DNA of 64,000 nucleotides from Sphingobacterium wenxiniae (GTDB lineage: Bacteria > Bacteroidota > Bacteroidia > Sphingobacteriales > Sphingobacteriaceae): contig NZ_FOZZ01000014.1 of assembly GCF_900116225.1 (NCBI RefSeq), forward strand, positions 1 through 64,000, read 5' to 3'. How positions within the stretch are numbered: the first letter of the stretch is position 1; each line of letters begins with the position of its first letter. Below the pieces are notes generated by a model that was given only the letters and a program-made list of their open reading frames with translations, made no database searches and had not been told where the DNA came from. Of the stretch, positions 15,833 to 25,737 are shown one piece after another. Both the position numbers and the translations under genes were made by a program.

Positions 15833-17431
15833 TCATTTTGAAATCAGCTTTTCAATCTTCTCGTGGAGATCCAAAGGATTGAAAGGCTTGCCAATTACGC
15901 TATCTGCTCCGGCTTCGTATGCTGCGGCTTGCTCGTGCTTAAGCACAGAAGCTGAAATGGTCAGGATAGGTGTAACTACGTTGTTCGCTTCATCATTCTT
16001 TTTAATTTCTTTGATAGCCTCAAAACCTGACATAATTGGCATATGTGTATCCATCATAATCAAGTTATACTTTTTCTCTCTTGTCTTGTTGACGGCGTCG
16101 CGACCGTTTTTGACAATATCCACGCGGCACCCCCAGGTCTGAAGTAGATTTGTTAAGATGAAACTGTTCAAGTCGTTATCTTCTGCTACTAATACATTTA
16201 TACCTTCAAATCTGTTGAGGTCTGCCAATGGAGTGTTCTCCGATTCGGTTTCTGTAGCATATTTGTCGACTACTTCAAATGGAGCTTCAAATGAAAATTC
16301 TGAACCGTTTCCAAAGCTACTTTTCGCACTGACTTCCCCATTTAATAGAGTGGCTAATCGCTTAACTATAGCCAATCCCAAACCTGTTCCGCCGAATTTT
16401 TTCGTGATGCCGTCGTCCCCTTGCTCAAAGGCCAGAAATATTTTCTCCACGACTTCGGTCCGGATTCCTATCCCCGTGTCTTTGACGGTAAACTTGATTT
16501 TACAGGTGCTTTCAGTTTGTTCTTTGGCTTCTACAATCAAGGAAACCTCACCATTCTCTGTAAATTTGAGGCTATTGGAGATAAAGTTTCCGATAACCTG
16601 CTGTATTCGTAGTGGATCACTCTTGATATATTCAGGCACATTATCAGCGATATACATGCCAAAGGATAAGCCTTTGTCTTCCGCTTTTATTTTGAAGATT
16701 TTGTTCATATCCATCAGTTTCTGATGGATGGAGAAACTCTCGTATTCGATCTTCATCATTCCAGAGTCGATTTTGGAAATATCCAAAATATCGTTGATAA
16801 TCAATAGTAAAGAGTTAGAAGAACTGTCGAGCCTGTTGAGCCAATCTTTCTGTTCTTCATCTAACGATGAATTGCGCAGCATGTGTATAATGCCCATAAT
16901 GCCGTTAATTGGTGTCCGGATTTCATGGCTCATGTTTGCCAGAAACATTTCTTTGGATTTGCGGGCTTGTTCTGCTTCCTCCTTGGCTTGTATCAATTGT
17001 CGGCGGGACTCTTCCAACGCAATATTTTTGTACTTTATCTCTTCTTGAATATGTACCTGCTTTACAAATGAACTTACTTTGGCAATCGTAATTTCTGGAT
17101 TCAGGGGTTTATATAAGTAATCTACCGCACCGCTTTCTAGCCCCTTGACCAAATATTTGTCTTCTTTGGAAATAGCTGTAACCATAATCGCAATGATATG
17201 GCTCGTTTTGGGGTTAGATTTCAACAGTGAAACAAATTCAAAGCCGTTTATTTCCGGCATCTGTACATCAACCAAAGCAATGGAAATATCGTTTCTCCAA
17301 CAGATTTTTAAGGCTTCATTGGGGTCTGTACAGCTGATGATATTAATATGCTCCACCTCGGAAAGCAATGCGGATAAGCTAATTATATTTTCTTCCTTAT
17401 CATCTAATAAAAGCAAGTTAACAGGCTTCAT
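15833..17431 (-). CDS. Hybrid histidine kinase, receiver-kinase-receiver
   Basis: The 532-residue protein has no signal peptide or membrane segment. An N-terminal receiver domain (phosphoacceptor Asp55 in LVDVQMPEINGFEF) leads into a coiled coil (about 130-160). The HisKA domain has His169 in MSHEIRTPING, followed by an HATPase domain (DTGIGI near 320, then GTGLGLAIVK) and a C-terminal receiver with MMDTHMPIMSGFEA near 465. It is a cytoplasmic phosphorelay node. It is the last gene of a four-gene operon, 7 nt after cheB, and probably receives signals from the large upstream kinase. Confidence 0.93.
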   Translation of the reverse strand: MKPVNLLLLDDKEENIISLSALLSEVEHINIISCTDPNEALKICWRNDISIALVDVQMPEINGFEFVSLLKSNPKTSHIIAIMVTAISKEDKYLVKGLESGAVDYLYKPLNPEITIAKVSSFVKQVHIQEEIKYKNIALEESRRQLIQAKEEAEQARKSKEMFLANMSHEIRTPINGIMGIIHMLRNSSLDEEQKDWLNRLDSSSNSLLLIINDILDISKIDSGMMKIEYESFSIHQKLMDMNKIFKIKAEDKGLSFGMYIADNVPEYIKSDPLRIQQVIGNFISNSLKFTENGEVSLIVEAKEQTESTCKIKFTVKDTGIGIRTEVVEKIFLAFEQGDDGITKKFGGTGLGLAIVKRLATLLNGEVSAKSSFGNGSEFSFEAPFEVVDKYATETESENTPLADLNRFEGINVLVAEDNDLNSFILTNLLQTWGCRVDIVKNGRDAVNKTREKKYNLIMMDTHMPIMSGFEAIKEIKKNDEANNVVTPILTISASVLKHEQAAAYEAGADSVIGKPFNPLDLHEKIEKLISK

Positions 17432-17438
17432 TATACGG

Positions 17439-18008
17439 TTATGTTAAGTTTCTAAAATAAGAGATAATCTCTTGGTTGGAGTAAATTGTACTTGTTTCGC
17501 TCTGTTCTATCGCGCTGAGTGGCATGGTTGTGATTAAGGCTTCATCCGGTGATTGAATGAAGGTCTGTCCGCCCATTTGGTCGATATGAGATATACCGTT
17601 GGCACCATCCTTGTTCGCTCCTGAAAGAAGAAAAGCTGTGCAATCTTTCTGATATACATCCGCCGCTGATTCAAAAAGAACATCAATGGAAGGGCGAGAA
17701 AACGCTACAGGTTCCGACGAATCGAGCGCAAATGTATAACCTGGTTCTACAAGAAGATGATATCCCGGTGTAGCAAAGTATATGCTGTTCTGTAAAATGG
17801 GTTCTTTATCATTGGCTTGGCTAATGACGCGCCCTGATTTCTTGGTCAAGGTCTCTTCCATGTGCGTTTCATAACGGGCATTACGGTGGATCAGTACGAT
17901 GATGGCGGCACGGAAATATACAGGTAAGGCTTCTATAATCTGTATGATGATAGGATAGGAACCAGCACTACCTCCAATAAGAATGATATTTTTGGCTACC
18001 GCTGTCAT
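17439..18008 (-). CDS. cheB: CheB-type methylesterase domain protein
   Basis: The 189-residue protein consists of the CheB catalytic domain alone. The triad regions are visible: Ser in IGGSAGS near residue 14, His in VLIHRNARYETH near residue 41, and Asp in GANKDGANG near residue 133. The usual N-terminal receiver domain is absent. CheB enzymes remove methyl groups from glutamates on receptors. No methyl-accepting receptor is seen here, so the target may be the coiled-coil region of the large kinase encoded upstream. Its start overlaps the end of cheR by 4 nt. Confidence 0.9.
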   Translation of the reverse strand: MTAVAKNIILIGGSAGSYPIIIQIIEALPVYFRAAIIVLIHRNARYETHMEETLTKKSGRVISQANDKEPILQNSIYFATPGYHLLVEPGYTFALDSSEPVAFSRPSIDVLFESAADVYQKDCTAFLLSGANKDGANGISHIDQMGGQTFIQSPDEALITTMPLSAIEQSETSTIYSNQEIISYFRNLT

Positions 18009-18835
18009 TTTATCTTTTGGTAAATGTTAAAATCTCGATTAACCAGCTTAAACTTGGCTCTCAAATCGCTGTAGAGTAGTTTTTCTTTCGAACCAAGGCA
18101 TAGGAAGCCAAATTCACTAAGGGAGTTGTATAAGAGATTGAGTACCTTCTTCTGCAATTCCGGGTCAAAATAGATCAGTACATTTCTACATGAAATAAAC
18201 TGAAATTCATTGAAGATGGAATCTGTAGCTAAGTTATGTTGCGAAAAAAGAATATTCTTGCGGATTTGCTGATTGAAAATGGCCGCATCATACATAGCGG
18301 TGTAGTAAGTAGAGAGACTATTTGCTCCTGTAGTCGCAATGTAGTTCTCGGTATAGAGCTTTATATTCTTCAGTGGATAAATCGCTTTTTTTGCAGTTTC
18401 GATAACTTGTCCGTTGATGTCCGTACCATAGATAAAGCTACGGTCATAGAGGTTTGCTTCTGACAGCAAAATGGCTAGTGAATAAACTTCTTCTCCTGTA
18501 GAACAGCCTGCACTCCATAGCTTGATTCGAGGAAAAGTTTCCAGATAGGGGAATACTTCCGTACGCAAGGCCGTGTAATAATCCGGGTCTCGAAACATCT
18601 CGGTAACATTCACCGTAATTTCGTTCATTAGGAAAGTCTGAAAACCTTCGATGTTTGTGATAGCATTTTTCAAATCGACAATATCCATCTTCTCTAAGGC
18701 CATGATACGCTGGACCCTCCTCTTCAAAGAGGATTTGCTATAGCCTGAAAGGTCATAGTCCGAAATGTTGTTCAGCAGAAGGATGATCTCATCCAGTTCC
18801 TGAAAGGTAATGTATGCATTCGTTAGCTTAGCCAT
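18005..18835 (-). CDS. cheR: CheR-type protein-glutamate methyltransferase
   Basis: The 276-residue protein has the CheR all-helical N-terminal part (about 1-75) and an S-adenosylmethionine-binding domain. KLWSAGCSTGEEVYSLAILL lies near residues 107-126 and a late FISCRNVLIYFD near 213-224, both typical of the family. It transfers methyl groups to glutamates of signalling coiled coils. It overlaps the large kinase gene by 13 nt and cheB by 4 nt, so the three are translated as one coupled unit. There are no other chemotaxis genes nearby, which suggests an adaptation module for the kinase rather than classical chemotaxis. Confidence 0.93.
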   Translation of the reverse strand: MAKLTNAYITFQELDEIILLLNNISDYDLSGYSKSSLKRRVQRIMALEKMDIVDLKNAITNIEGFQTFLMNEITVNVTEMFRDPDYYTALRTEVFPYLETFPRIKLWSAGCSTGEEVYSLAILLSEANLYDRSFIYGTDINGQVIETAKKAIYPLKNIKLYTENYIATTGANSLSTYYTAMYDAAIFNQQIRKNILFSQHNLATDSIFNEFQFISCRNVLIYFDPELQKKVLNLLYNSLSEFGFLCLGSKEKLLYSDLRAKFKLVNRDFNIYQKIK

Positions 18836-21800
18836 ACGCGTATTAATGAAACCAACTTATCCATATCAATAGGCTTGCTAATATAGTCATTGGCACCTAT
18901 CTGTATGGACTTTTCTCTATCTCCTTTCATTGCTTTGGCCGTGACCGCTATAATGGGTAGATGAGCATGGCGCTTGTCCTTGCGAATATTTCTGATTGCC
19001 TCATAACCATCCATCTGGGGCATCATGATGTCCATCAATACAATGTCTATAGCCGTGTCGGGATTGTTGACGATCTCTACAGCCTCTATACCGTTATTGG
19101 CTATTTCTACCTGCATATCGTACTGTTGTAGTGCTGTAGTCAATGCAAAAACATTGCGCATGTCATCGTCAGCAATCAAGACATGTTTGCCCTTTAATGT
19201 ATCCTGAAGTGGGGTAATCTGCTCTAATTTTTCCGTATTTTTCAACGGGGCATAGTTGTCCGAATTGAGCTTATTTAGGAAGAGCGTAACTTCATCAATC
19301 AATCGGCTGTTGCTTTTACTCGATTTCAGGACCATTGCCTTGGTGTACTGATGGATGTTATCTATCTGTTCCTGCGAAAGGTCGTATGCTGTGTTTATAA
19401 TAATAGGTGTCTCACGGTGGTTCTCCATCGATTTGATGGCGTCCAATACGTCAAGTCCATTGGCATCAGGGAGCTTAATATCCAAGATTACACAATCTAT
19501 ATTTTTATCTTCTGTCAATTTTGTCAAACCAGATTGTGCCGTAAATGCTTGGATAACATTGATATTCTGTTCTGCAAAAGCGGACTTGATGACTTCGCTC
19601 TGAAATTCTTGATCTTCGATCAACAGAATTCTTTTTACGCCCTCTTTGATATTCAAATGGATATTTTCAAAGGTGCGCTGTATGGCTGATTCGGACACGG
19701 GCTTGGAAAGAAAACCAATAGCACCATGTTCTATAAACTCTCTTTGGTCAAAGTTTGCGGCAGACATCATGTGGACAGGGATATGTTTGGTTTCCACATC
19801 GGCTTTCAGGGTTCGCAAGACTTCCCATCCATCGGATAAGGGTAGCATCACGTCCAGAATAATGGCATTGGGCTTTAGTTCTTTGGCCTTTTGCAGTCCT
19901 GTGGTGCCATCATGTGCCAAAATGGCCTTAAAACCTGCTTGAACGGCAAATTCTCGGAGAATTTCTGCAAAATTAACATCGTCCTCAACGATTAGGAGAG
20001 TTTTGCCTACATTGCTATCTTCGTTTTTCTTGTTGAAAGAATGGATAGGTTGAACTTCTTTTTTCTCTTCTGGAATAAATGCAACCGTTTCGATAGGTGT
20101 ATCTGTCGGGGCTGTGTGTTTGAATGGAATAATCAGAGAAAAAGAGCTTCCTTTGTCGATTTCGCTTTTCAGGGTAATCTTTCCGCCTAGTAGGGATGCT
20201 ATCTCCCTGCTTATGGATAAACCAAGGCCTGTCCCTCCATATTTGCGGCTTGTCGAACCGTCTTCCTGACGGAATGCCTCAAATATGATGGCTTGTTTGT
20301 CAGGTGCTATACCCTTCCCATCGTCTGTTACGGTAAATGTTATATGCTCTTGGTCGCTTGTAATAGCAAATTGGACATGTCCTTTTCTTTCTGTAAACTT
20401 GAATGCATTAGAGAGAAAATTCTTTAGAATCTGCTCTAATCGATATTCATCGCTGACAAATTCGACAGGAGTCGATGGATCTATATCTATGTTAAAGGTA
20501 ATGTCCTTTTCCTGTGCAGTTGCTGCAAATAGATTTTCTAATGTTTTTGCAAAAAAAGTAGTTTGTATCTGCTCAAAGCTGAGTTCCACTTTGCCCGATT
20601 CTATTTTTGCCAAATCCAGTATAGAATTGATAAGTGAGAGCAAATCACTTCCTGCACTATGGATAACGGATGCATATTTGACCTGATCGTCGTATAGGTT
20701 TTTTTCCTTATTGTCACGAAGTAGCTTCGCCAAAATGAGAATACTGTTTAGAGGCGTACGAAGCTCATGGCTCATATTTGCCATAAATTCTGATTTATAT
20801 CGACTGGCTTGTTCTACTTCCTGAATTTTTTGCTCTACAGTTTGCTGTGCTTGATGAAGATCATTATTGCGTGTTTCCAATAACTGTGCTTTATCTTGTA
20901 GCTCCTGATTCGCTTGCTGTAATTCTTCTTGTTGTACGCGAAGTTCTTCTTCGGATGCCTCCAGCAGATTGGTCTTATAAACAAGTTCCTCATTCGTAAT
21001 CCGCAGTTCTTCCTGTTGTGCCTCTAATTCTTCTGTTTGTTGTTGGGTCTCTTCAAATAAGCTCTCCAACAAGGTGTGTTCCTGTCCGAATTTAATGCTC
21101 ATAGCAAGTGTGCGCATTACCCGCTGTAGGTATTTGGTGACCTTTTCCAATTCATTTTCACTTTGGAAGTCGACTCCTATTTCCAAAAGCCCCCAACTTC
21201 TATGCTCATATACAAAAGGAACTAATATGATTTTTTTCAAAACATCAGAAGCAATAGTGGAGGAAGATCGTATGGTGTCTTGTGTTGGGTCTTGATCCAG
21301 AATAATCATCTCTTGATTATTGGTTGCCAAACCGCGAAGTCCCTCCCCATCTATGAAAGAGGAAAGATGTCCATTCTTGTTATCAATACCAACGTGTTCG
21401 TGTAATATATATTCCTGTGTATCGCTTTTTTTGATATAGAAAGCACCAGCAAGGAATTTGGTCGAGTGCCGTATAGTTTCAAAACCAATTTTGGCAATCT
21501 TTCTTTCATCATCTATGCCGTTGAGCTTCTCATTCAATATATTGACCTCTTTTAAAACCCAGTTGGTCATATTGATTTTCTCTTGGGCGACTTTGTATTC
21601 TTTGTTTAATTCTTCTGCCGCGTGGTTGTTTATACGGAGCTGCTTATTTATTCGGATAACCCGGCTGGCAATATACAGGATAAAAAGCAAGGGGAGTCCG
21701 ATGGCAACGTAAGCTAAGGTTTTGGTACGATTGGCAGCAGCATAAATAGCATCATTCTGTGTGTTGCGTAGACTGATTAATGCTTCCCGGATAGTTGTGA

Positions 21801-22260
21801 TATGGCGACTGACTCGACTGTGCTCGGCGATGAGGTCACGTTTATTTTTGTCAAAATCTTCGTTTTTCTGTCTTTCAACCTCTGTAAGGTTGATGATAGG
21901 TGCTATGGTGCTCTCTAGATTGTCAATCTGTTTCGATAATAATGATGTGCTTTCATAGCCTGCTCTTAAGTTGCGGATAGCATCTTCTATCTCATCCCGT
22001 GATGTGGCAATGTTTTGGAAAGAAAGCTGGTCATCTAGTACAAAGTAGCGTGTCTTTAATTGTTCAACTTCCAGCATTTGGCTCTCAATAGCATGTAGAA
22101 TGCCTAATTTTTCCTGAGCATCATAGGTTGTTGCTTGAATGCGATCCATGTTGGCACTCATGGAATAGTAAAAATAGAAGGAAGCGCTCAAAACAATAGC
22201 ATAGGCAATGGCGACTGCAATCACCAACTCCCATCGAATAAGTCTTTGTTTATGTTTCAT
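18823..22260 (-). CDS. Large hybrid histidine kinase (CHASE3-GAF-kinase-three receivers)
   Basis: The 1145-residue protein has membrane segments near 12-34 and 178-196 enclosing a CHASE3-like helical sensor. A GAF-like domain follows (about 240-390), then a long glutamine/glutamate-rich coiled coil (about 395-495) and HisKA with MSHELRTPLNS near 500. The HATPase domain has DDGKGIAPD and GTGLGLSIS. Three receivers carry AIILDVMLP, CVILDIKLP and VLMDIMMPQMDGY near 810, 935 and 1075. It heads the kinase-cheR-cheB-kinase operon. The coiled coil before the kinase domain is the likely site of methylation by CheR, but this is inference. Confidence 0.93.
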   Translation of the reverse strand: MKHKQRLIRWELVIAVAIAYAIVLSASFYFYYSMSANMDRIQATTYDAQEKLGILHAIESQMLEVEQLKTRYFVLDDQLSFQNIATSRDEIEDAIRNLRAGYESTSLLSKQIDNLESTIAPIINLTEVERQKNEDFDKNKRDLIAEHSRVSRHITTIREALISLRNTQNDAIYAAANRTKTLAYVAIGLPLLFILYIASRVIRINKQLRINNHAAEELNKEYKVAQEKINMTNWVLKEVNILNEKLNGIDDERKIAKIGFETIRHSTKFLAGAFYIKKSDTQEYILHEHVGIDNKNGHLSSFIDGEGLRGLATNNQEMIILDQDPTQDTIRSSSTIASDVLKKIILVPFVYEHRSWGLLEIGVDFQSENELEKVTKYLQRVMRTLAMSIKFGQEHTLLESLFEETQQQTEELEAQQEELRITNEELVYKTNLLEASEEELRVQQEELQQANQELQDKAQLLETRNNDLHQAQQTVEQKIQEVEQASRYKSEFMANMSHELRTPLNSILILAKLLRDNKEKNLYDDQVKYASVIHSAGSDLLSLINSILDLAKIESGKVELSFEQIQTTFFAKTLENLFAATAQEKDITFNIDIDPSTPVEFVSDEYRLEQILKNFLSNAFKFTERKGHVQFAITSDQEHITFTVTDDGKGIAPDKQAIIFEAFRQEDGSTSRKYGGTGLGLSISREIASLLGGKITLKSEIDKGSSFSLIIPFKHTAPTDTPIETVAFIPEEKKEVQPIHSFNKKNEDSNVGKTLLIVEDDVNFAEILREFAVQAGFKAILAHDGTTGLQKAKELKPNAIILDVMLPLSDGWEVLRTLKADVETKHIPVHMMSAANFDQREFIEHGAIGFLSKPVSESAIQRTFENIHLNIKEGVKRILLIEDQEFQSEVIKSAFAEQNINVIQAFTAQSGLTKLTEDKNIDCVILDIKLPDANGLDVLDAIKSMENHRETPIIINTAYDLSQEQIDNIHQYTKAMVLKSSKSNSRLIDEVTLFLNKLNSDNYAPLKNTEKLEQITPLQDTLKGKHVLIADDDMRNVFALTTALQQYDMQVEIANNGIEAVEIVNNPDTAIDIVLMDIMMPQMDGYEAIRNIRKDKRHAHLPIIAVTAKAMKGDREKSIQIGANDYISKPIDMDKLVSLIRVWLS

Positions 22261-22473
22261 TTTTCAACATTCAAGAATATTATAAATTCCACAAGTAGTA
22301 TAATGATTATAGTGGTTAGATTAAATCTCTAAATTTAATATAATTTCAATACACACCGCTTTGCAAAATTAATTTTTTTCATCTATAAAAGATGTATTGA
22401 ATTTTAGAACAGGTTTTTATTAGAGATTTACGCAGGAAAATAATATCTTTAAGAACAATTAAATAAAAAATGT

Positions 22474-23460
22474 ATGGATCCAGGAATTAGCTTAATCTTA
22501 ATTATCGTCGGAGGCGTTATTGCCTTCTTCTTCTTATTGTATTTGTTGCCGGTCAACTTATGGTTTACAGCGCAGTTGTCCAATGTGAAAATCAGTCTGT
22601 TGAACTTAGTGTTGATGCGGTTGAGGAAAGTACCACCTTCTTTGGTTACTAATGCGATGATTACTTCCACGAAAGCGGGTCTGCGCATTACTTCCAATGA
22701 AATTGAAACACATTATCTGGCTGGAGGCAATGTCAATAAAGTGATTAAGGCATTGATTTCTGCAGATAAGGCTAATATTCCTTTGGACTTTAAACTGGCA
22801 ACGGCTATAGATTTGGCTGGTCGTGATGTTTTTGATGCGGTGCAGTTGTCTGTAAATCCGCAGGTTATCAACACACCTCCTGTTGCGGCTGTAGCGAAAG
22901 ATGGTATTCAGCTAATAGCAAAAGCCCGTGTTACGGTGCGTGCAAACATCAACCAATTGGTCGGTGGTGCAGGTGAAGAAACTATTTTGGCACGGGTTGG
23001 TGAGGGTATCGTAACGACCATTGGCTCCTCAACGAATCATAAGGAAGTGCTGGAAAATCCAGACAGAATTTCCAAGACCGTATTATCGAAAGGTTTGGAT
23101 TCTGGGACTGCCTTTGAGATACTTTCTATTGATATTGCCGATATAGATATCGGCGAAAACGTGGGCGCGAAATTACAGACCGATCAGGCAGAAGCTGATT
23201 TGAAAGTGGCGAATGCACGTGCGGAAGAGCGCAGGGCGATGGCGGTAGCGACAGAGCAGGAGATGCGTGCAAAGGCTCAGGAAGCGAAAGCCAAGGTTAT
23301 TGAGGCCGAATCACAAGTGCCGATGGCGATGGCTGAAGCATTTCGTAGCGGGAATTTAGGCATTATGGATTATTACAAAATGCAGAATATCCAAGCGGAT
23401 ACGGATATGCGTACCTCTATTTCTAAACCGGGTTCAGGAGGAAATAAAGGTAATAGTTAA
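22474..23460 (+). CDS. floA: Flotillin-like protein FloA
   Basis: The 328-residue protein matches the FloA (formerly UPF0365) family over its full length. It has an N-terminal membrane segment ([21 protein letters not shown], about residues 4-24), an SPFH-type domain, an Ala/Glu-rich helical stretch near 250-290, and a C-terminal part with [20 protein letters not shown]. FloA organises membrane microdomains. The ATG at 22474 is used because the ATG at 22470 runs into a stop after six codons. The gene appears monocistronic and ends at a hairpin terminator. Confidence 0.95.
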   Translation: MDPGISLILIIVGGVIAFFFLLYLLPVNLWFTAQLSNVKISLLNLVLMRLRKVPPSLVTNAMITSTKAGLRITSNEIETHYLAGGNVNKVIKALISADKANIPLDFKLATAIDLAGRDVFDAVQLSVNPQVINTPPVAAVAKDGIQLIAKARVTVRANINQLVGGAGEETILARVGEGIVTTIGSSTNHKEVLENPDRISKTVLSKGLDSGTAFEILSIDIADIDIGENVGAKLQTDQAEADLKVANARAEERRAMAVATEQEMRAKAQEAKAKVIEAESQVPMAMAEAFRSGNLGIMDYYKMQNIQADTDMRTSISKPGSGGNKGNS

Positions 23461-23500
23461 TTTTTACAGGAACTTGTTTTCTGAAACAATCCAGCTACAC

Positions 23501-23536
23501 AACCGATTGATTGAAAAAATCAGTCGGTTTTTTGTT
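23501..23536 (+). terminator. Intrinsic terminator of floA
   Basis: The arms 23501-23512 (aaccgattgatt) and 23519-23530 pair with one G-U, followed by a T run. Confidence 0.85.
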
Positions 23537-23582
23537 TTTTTTATGCTAAAATTAGTCTTTGAAATCAGAGATTGAAAAGAAA

Positions 23583-24887
23583 ATGAAAGCGATTACAAAG
23601 AAATTATGGGTAGCCTTGACTGCAATTGCAGCCCTCTCGGTAGGAGATATCATGGCACAGACTGCATCTAAGGAAATTATTGTTCCTATATCGGGTAATA
23701 CCTGGCAGTCACCCAAGGAAACAAAAATCCTAACCCGGGAAGACGGGATAAAAGCGGGAGACAAGGACAGTGAATTTGCAACCTATGTGCGTTTTGCTAC
23801 ATTGGGTACAATAAATCTAGCGGTGCAAGTTGGGGAAGTGAAAGAGTCGGCCTCTATAAAGCTATCCGTTGGCAATCAGGTGTCGGAAGTTCAGGTCAAT
23901 CCCCAGCAGAGTAACGGCACAGTTGCTGTTGGTGATTTTGTCGTGCAAGATACGGGATATGTCGCGATTAAATTGTCAGGCAACGGAAATCAAGGGCTTC
24001 CGACAATCCAGTCCTACCGCATAACTGGAAATCAAGAGTTGATTAATTCTGCAAAATATGTAGCCGATAACGAAGGAAATTACTTCTATTGGGGACGCCG
24101 TGGCCCATCGGTACATCTTTCTTATACAACTCCTGCCGATAAAGATATTGAATACTATTACAATGAGATTACGGTACCGGAGGGTGAGGATGTTGTCGGG
24201 TCTTACTACATGGCGAATGGATTCGGGGAAGGTTATTTCGGGATACAGGTCAACAGTGCGACGGAACGTCGTATTCTTTTCTCGGTATGGAGTCCTTTCC
24301 ATACGGATAATCCAAAAGAGATTCCAGATGACGAAAAAATTCTGTTAACAGCCAAAGGAGCGGATGTTTATACGGGCGAGTTTGGCAATGAAGGTTCAGG
24401 CGGACAATCGTTCTTGCGCTATAACTGGATTACGGGAAATACCTATAAGTTTTTGTTACGAGGCCGCCCGATTGCTAACAATTATACGGAATATACGGCT
24501 TGGGTATTTGCTCCGGAAAAAGGCGATTGGCAGCTTATTGCACAGTTCCAACGCCCTAAAACAAATACATATCTGAAACGCTTTCACTCATTTTTAGAGA
24601 ATTTTATTCCTTCACAAGGTAATTTGGAAAGACATGTTCGTTTCGCTAATCAATGGGTAAGGGATGTGAATGGAAAGTGGCATGAATGCACGCAGGCGAA
24701 ATTCACGGCAGATGCTACGGCGAGAAAGGCATATCGTTTGGACTACGGTGGAGGTGTAAAAGGTAATGATTTCTATTTGCGGAATTGTGGTTTCTTCGCA
24801 GATTATACGGCTATTGGTTCGGAATTCGAAAGCGTGCCGAATGGTCAACAGCCTAATATAGATGTGGAAACGCTTCCACTACAATAA
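23583..24887 (+). CDS. Secreted DUF3472/DUF5077-type protein
   Basis: The 434-residue product has a signal peptide (MKAITKKLWVALTAIAALSV, cleavage near DIMAQ). An N-terminal beta-rich part (about 30-145) resembles the DUF5077 module. A C-terminal part resembles DUF3472, with RRGPSVHLSYT, YYYNEITVPEG, YYMANGFGEGYFGIQVNS and a terminal NGQQPNIDVETLP. The family occurs in Bacteroidota near polysaccharide-related genes, and its biochemical role is unclear. I chose the ATG at 23583 because it starts the signal peptide; the upstream in-frame TTG at 23559 adds eight charged residues in front of it. It converges with trpA at a perfect palindrome. Confidence 0.8.
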   Translation: MKAITKKLWVALTAIAALSVGDIMAQTASKEIIVPISGNTWQSPKETKILTREDGIKAGDKDSEFATYVRFATLGTINLAVQVGEVKESASIKLSVGNQVSEVQVNPQQSNGTVAVGDFVVQDTGYVAIKLSGNGNQGLPTIQSYRITGNQELINSAKYVADNEGNYFYWGRRGPSVHLSYTTPADKDIEYYYNEITVPEGEDVVGSYYMANGFGEGYFGIQVNSATERRILFSVWSPFHTDNPKEIPDDEKILLTAKGADVYTGEFGNEGSGGQSFLRYNWITGNTYKFLLRGRPIANNYTEYTAWVFAPEKGDWQLIAQFQRPKTNTYLKRFHSFLENFIPSQGNLERHVRFANQWVRDVNGKWHECTQAKFTADATARKAYRLDYGGGVKGNDFYLRNCGFFADYTAIGSEFESVPNGQQPNIDVETLPLQ

Positions 24888-24890
24888 TTA

Positions 24891-24934
24891 ATAAAGAAGT
24901 AGAGACGTAGCATGCTACGTCTCTACTTCTTTAT
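24891..24934. terminator. 44-bp perfect palindrome, two-way terminator
   Basis: The arms 24891-24912 and 24913-24934 are exact reverse complements with no fixed loop; the centre is gtagcatgctac. It lies between the DUF3472-type gene and trpA. Its core (gtagagacgtagca) recalls short palindromic repeats common in Bacteroidota. Confidence 0.9.
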
Positions 24935-25693
24935 CTATAATCCTTTAATGCCTTGTATAAAGCTTGGAATTTTGTCCATGTAATCCGGTTCGCCTAATAG
25001 CTTAACAAAGGCACTGCCCACAATAGCCCCTTGGGCATATTCTGTGGCTTTTTGGAAAGTTTGTGCGGAAGATATACCGAACCCGATAACCAACGGGTTT
25101 TTGAGGTCCATGTCTTTAAGTTTTTGATAGTATGCTGCAGAAGATTCCTTAACCTCCAAGGTTTTTCCGGTTGTTGCATTTGAAGACAGGACGTAGATAA
25201 AACCTGTAGAAAGGTTGTCGATATACCGGATGCGTTCTTCTGAGGTTTGAGGTGTGACCAAGAAGATGTTGCTAATGCCGTTTTCCTCGAATATGTCCCG
25301 ATAGAGTTCCTCATACTCATACATCGGAAGATCTGGAATAATGACACCATTTACACCCACTTCCTTACAGGATTTACAAAAGTTCTCTATACCGTATTGA
25401 AGAACGGGATTGAAATACCCCATCAGAAAAACTGGAATAGAAACTTGTTCACGAAGGTTCTTGAGTTGTTCGAAAAGTAGGGGGATGTTCATCCCATTTT
25501 GAAGGGCTACTTCAGAGCTATGCTGAATCACCGGTCCATCTGCAACAGGGTCGGAGTAGGGAAAACCAATCTCCAGAAAATCCGCTCCTGCTTCTTCTAG
25601 CATCTTGGCAATTTGTAAGGTGCTATCCAATGATGGATAGCCGGCTGTAAAATATATGGATAGTAATCCGTTTGCGTGTTTATTGAGTTGCAT
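24935..25693 (-). CDS. trpA: Tryptophan synthase alpha subunit
   Basis: The 252-residue subunit cleaves indole-3-glycerol phosphate to indole, which passes to the beta subunit. The catalytic Glu is in FLEIGFPYSDPVADGP near residue 40 and the catalytic Asp in GVIIPDLPMYEYEE near residue 124. The phosphate-binding glycines appear late in the sequence (GFGISSAQTF, GAIVGSAFV). It is the last gene of trpDFBA, separated from trpB by 40 nt that hold a hairpin repeat. Confidence 0.97.
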   Translation of the reverse strand: MQLNKHANGLLSIYFTAGYPSLDSTLQIAKMLEEAGADFLEIGFPYSDPVADGPVIQHSSEVALQNGMNIPLLFEQLKNLREQVSIPVFLMGYFNPVLQYGIENFCKSCKEVGVNGVIIPDLPMYEYEELYRDIFEENGISNIFLVTPQTSEERIRYIDNLSTGFIYVLSSNATTGKTLEVKESSAAYYQKLKDMDLKNPLVIGFGISSAQTFQKATEYAQGAIVGSAFVKLLGEPDYMDKIPSFIQGIKGL

Positions 25694-25709
25694 TTTTATA
25701 CATTGTGAT

Positions 25710-25737
25710 GTAGGGGCAAAAAATGTTTTGCCCCTAC
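25710..25737. repeat. Palindromic repeat between trpB and trpA
   Basis: The arms 25710-25721 (gtaggggcaaaa) and 25726-25737 are perfect complements with a 4-nt loop. It overlaps the last codons of trpB. The sequence resembles short palindromic intergenic repeats frequent in Bacteroidota. Inside the operon it could cause partial termination or protect an mRNA end, lowering trpA relative to trpB. Confidence 0.8.
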
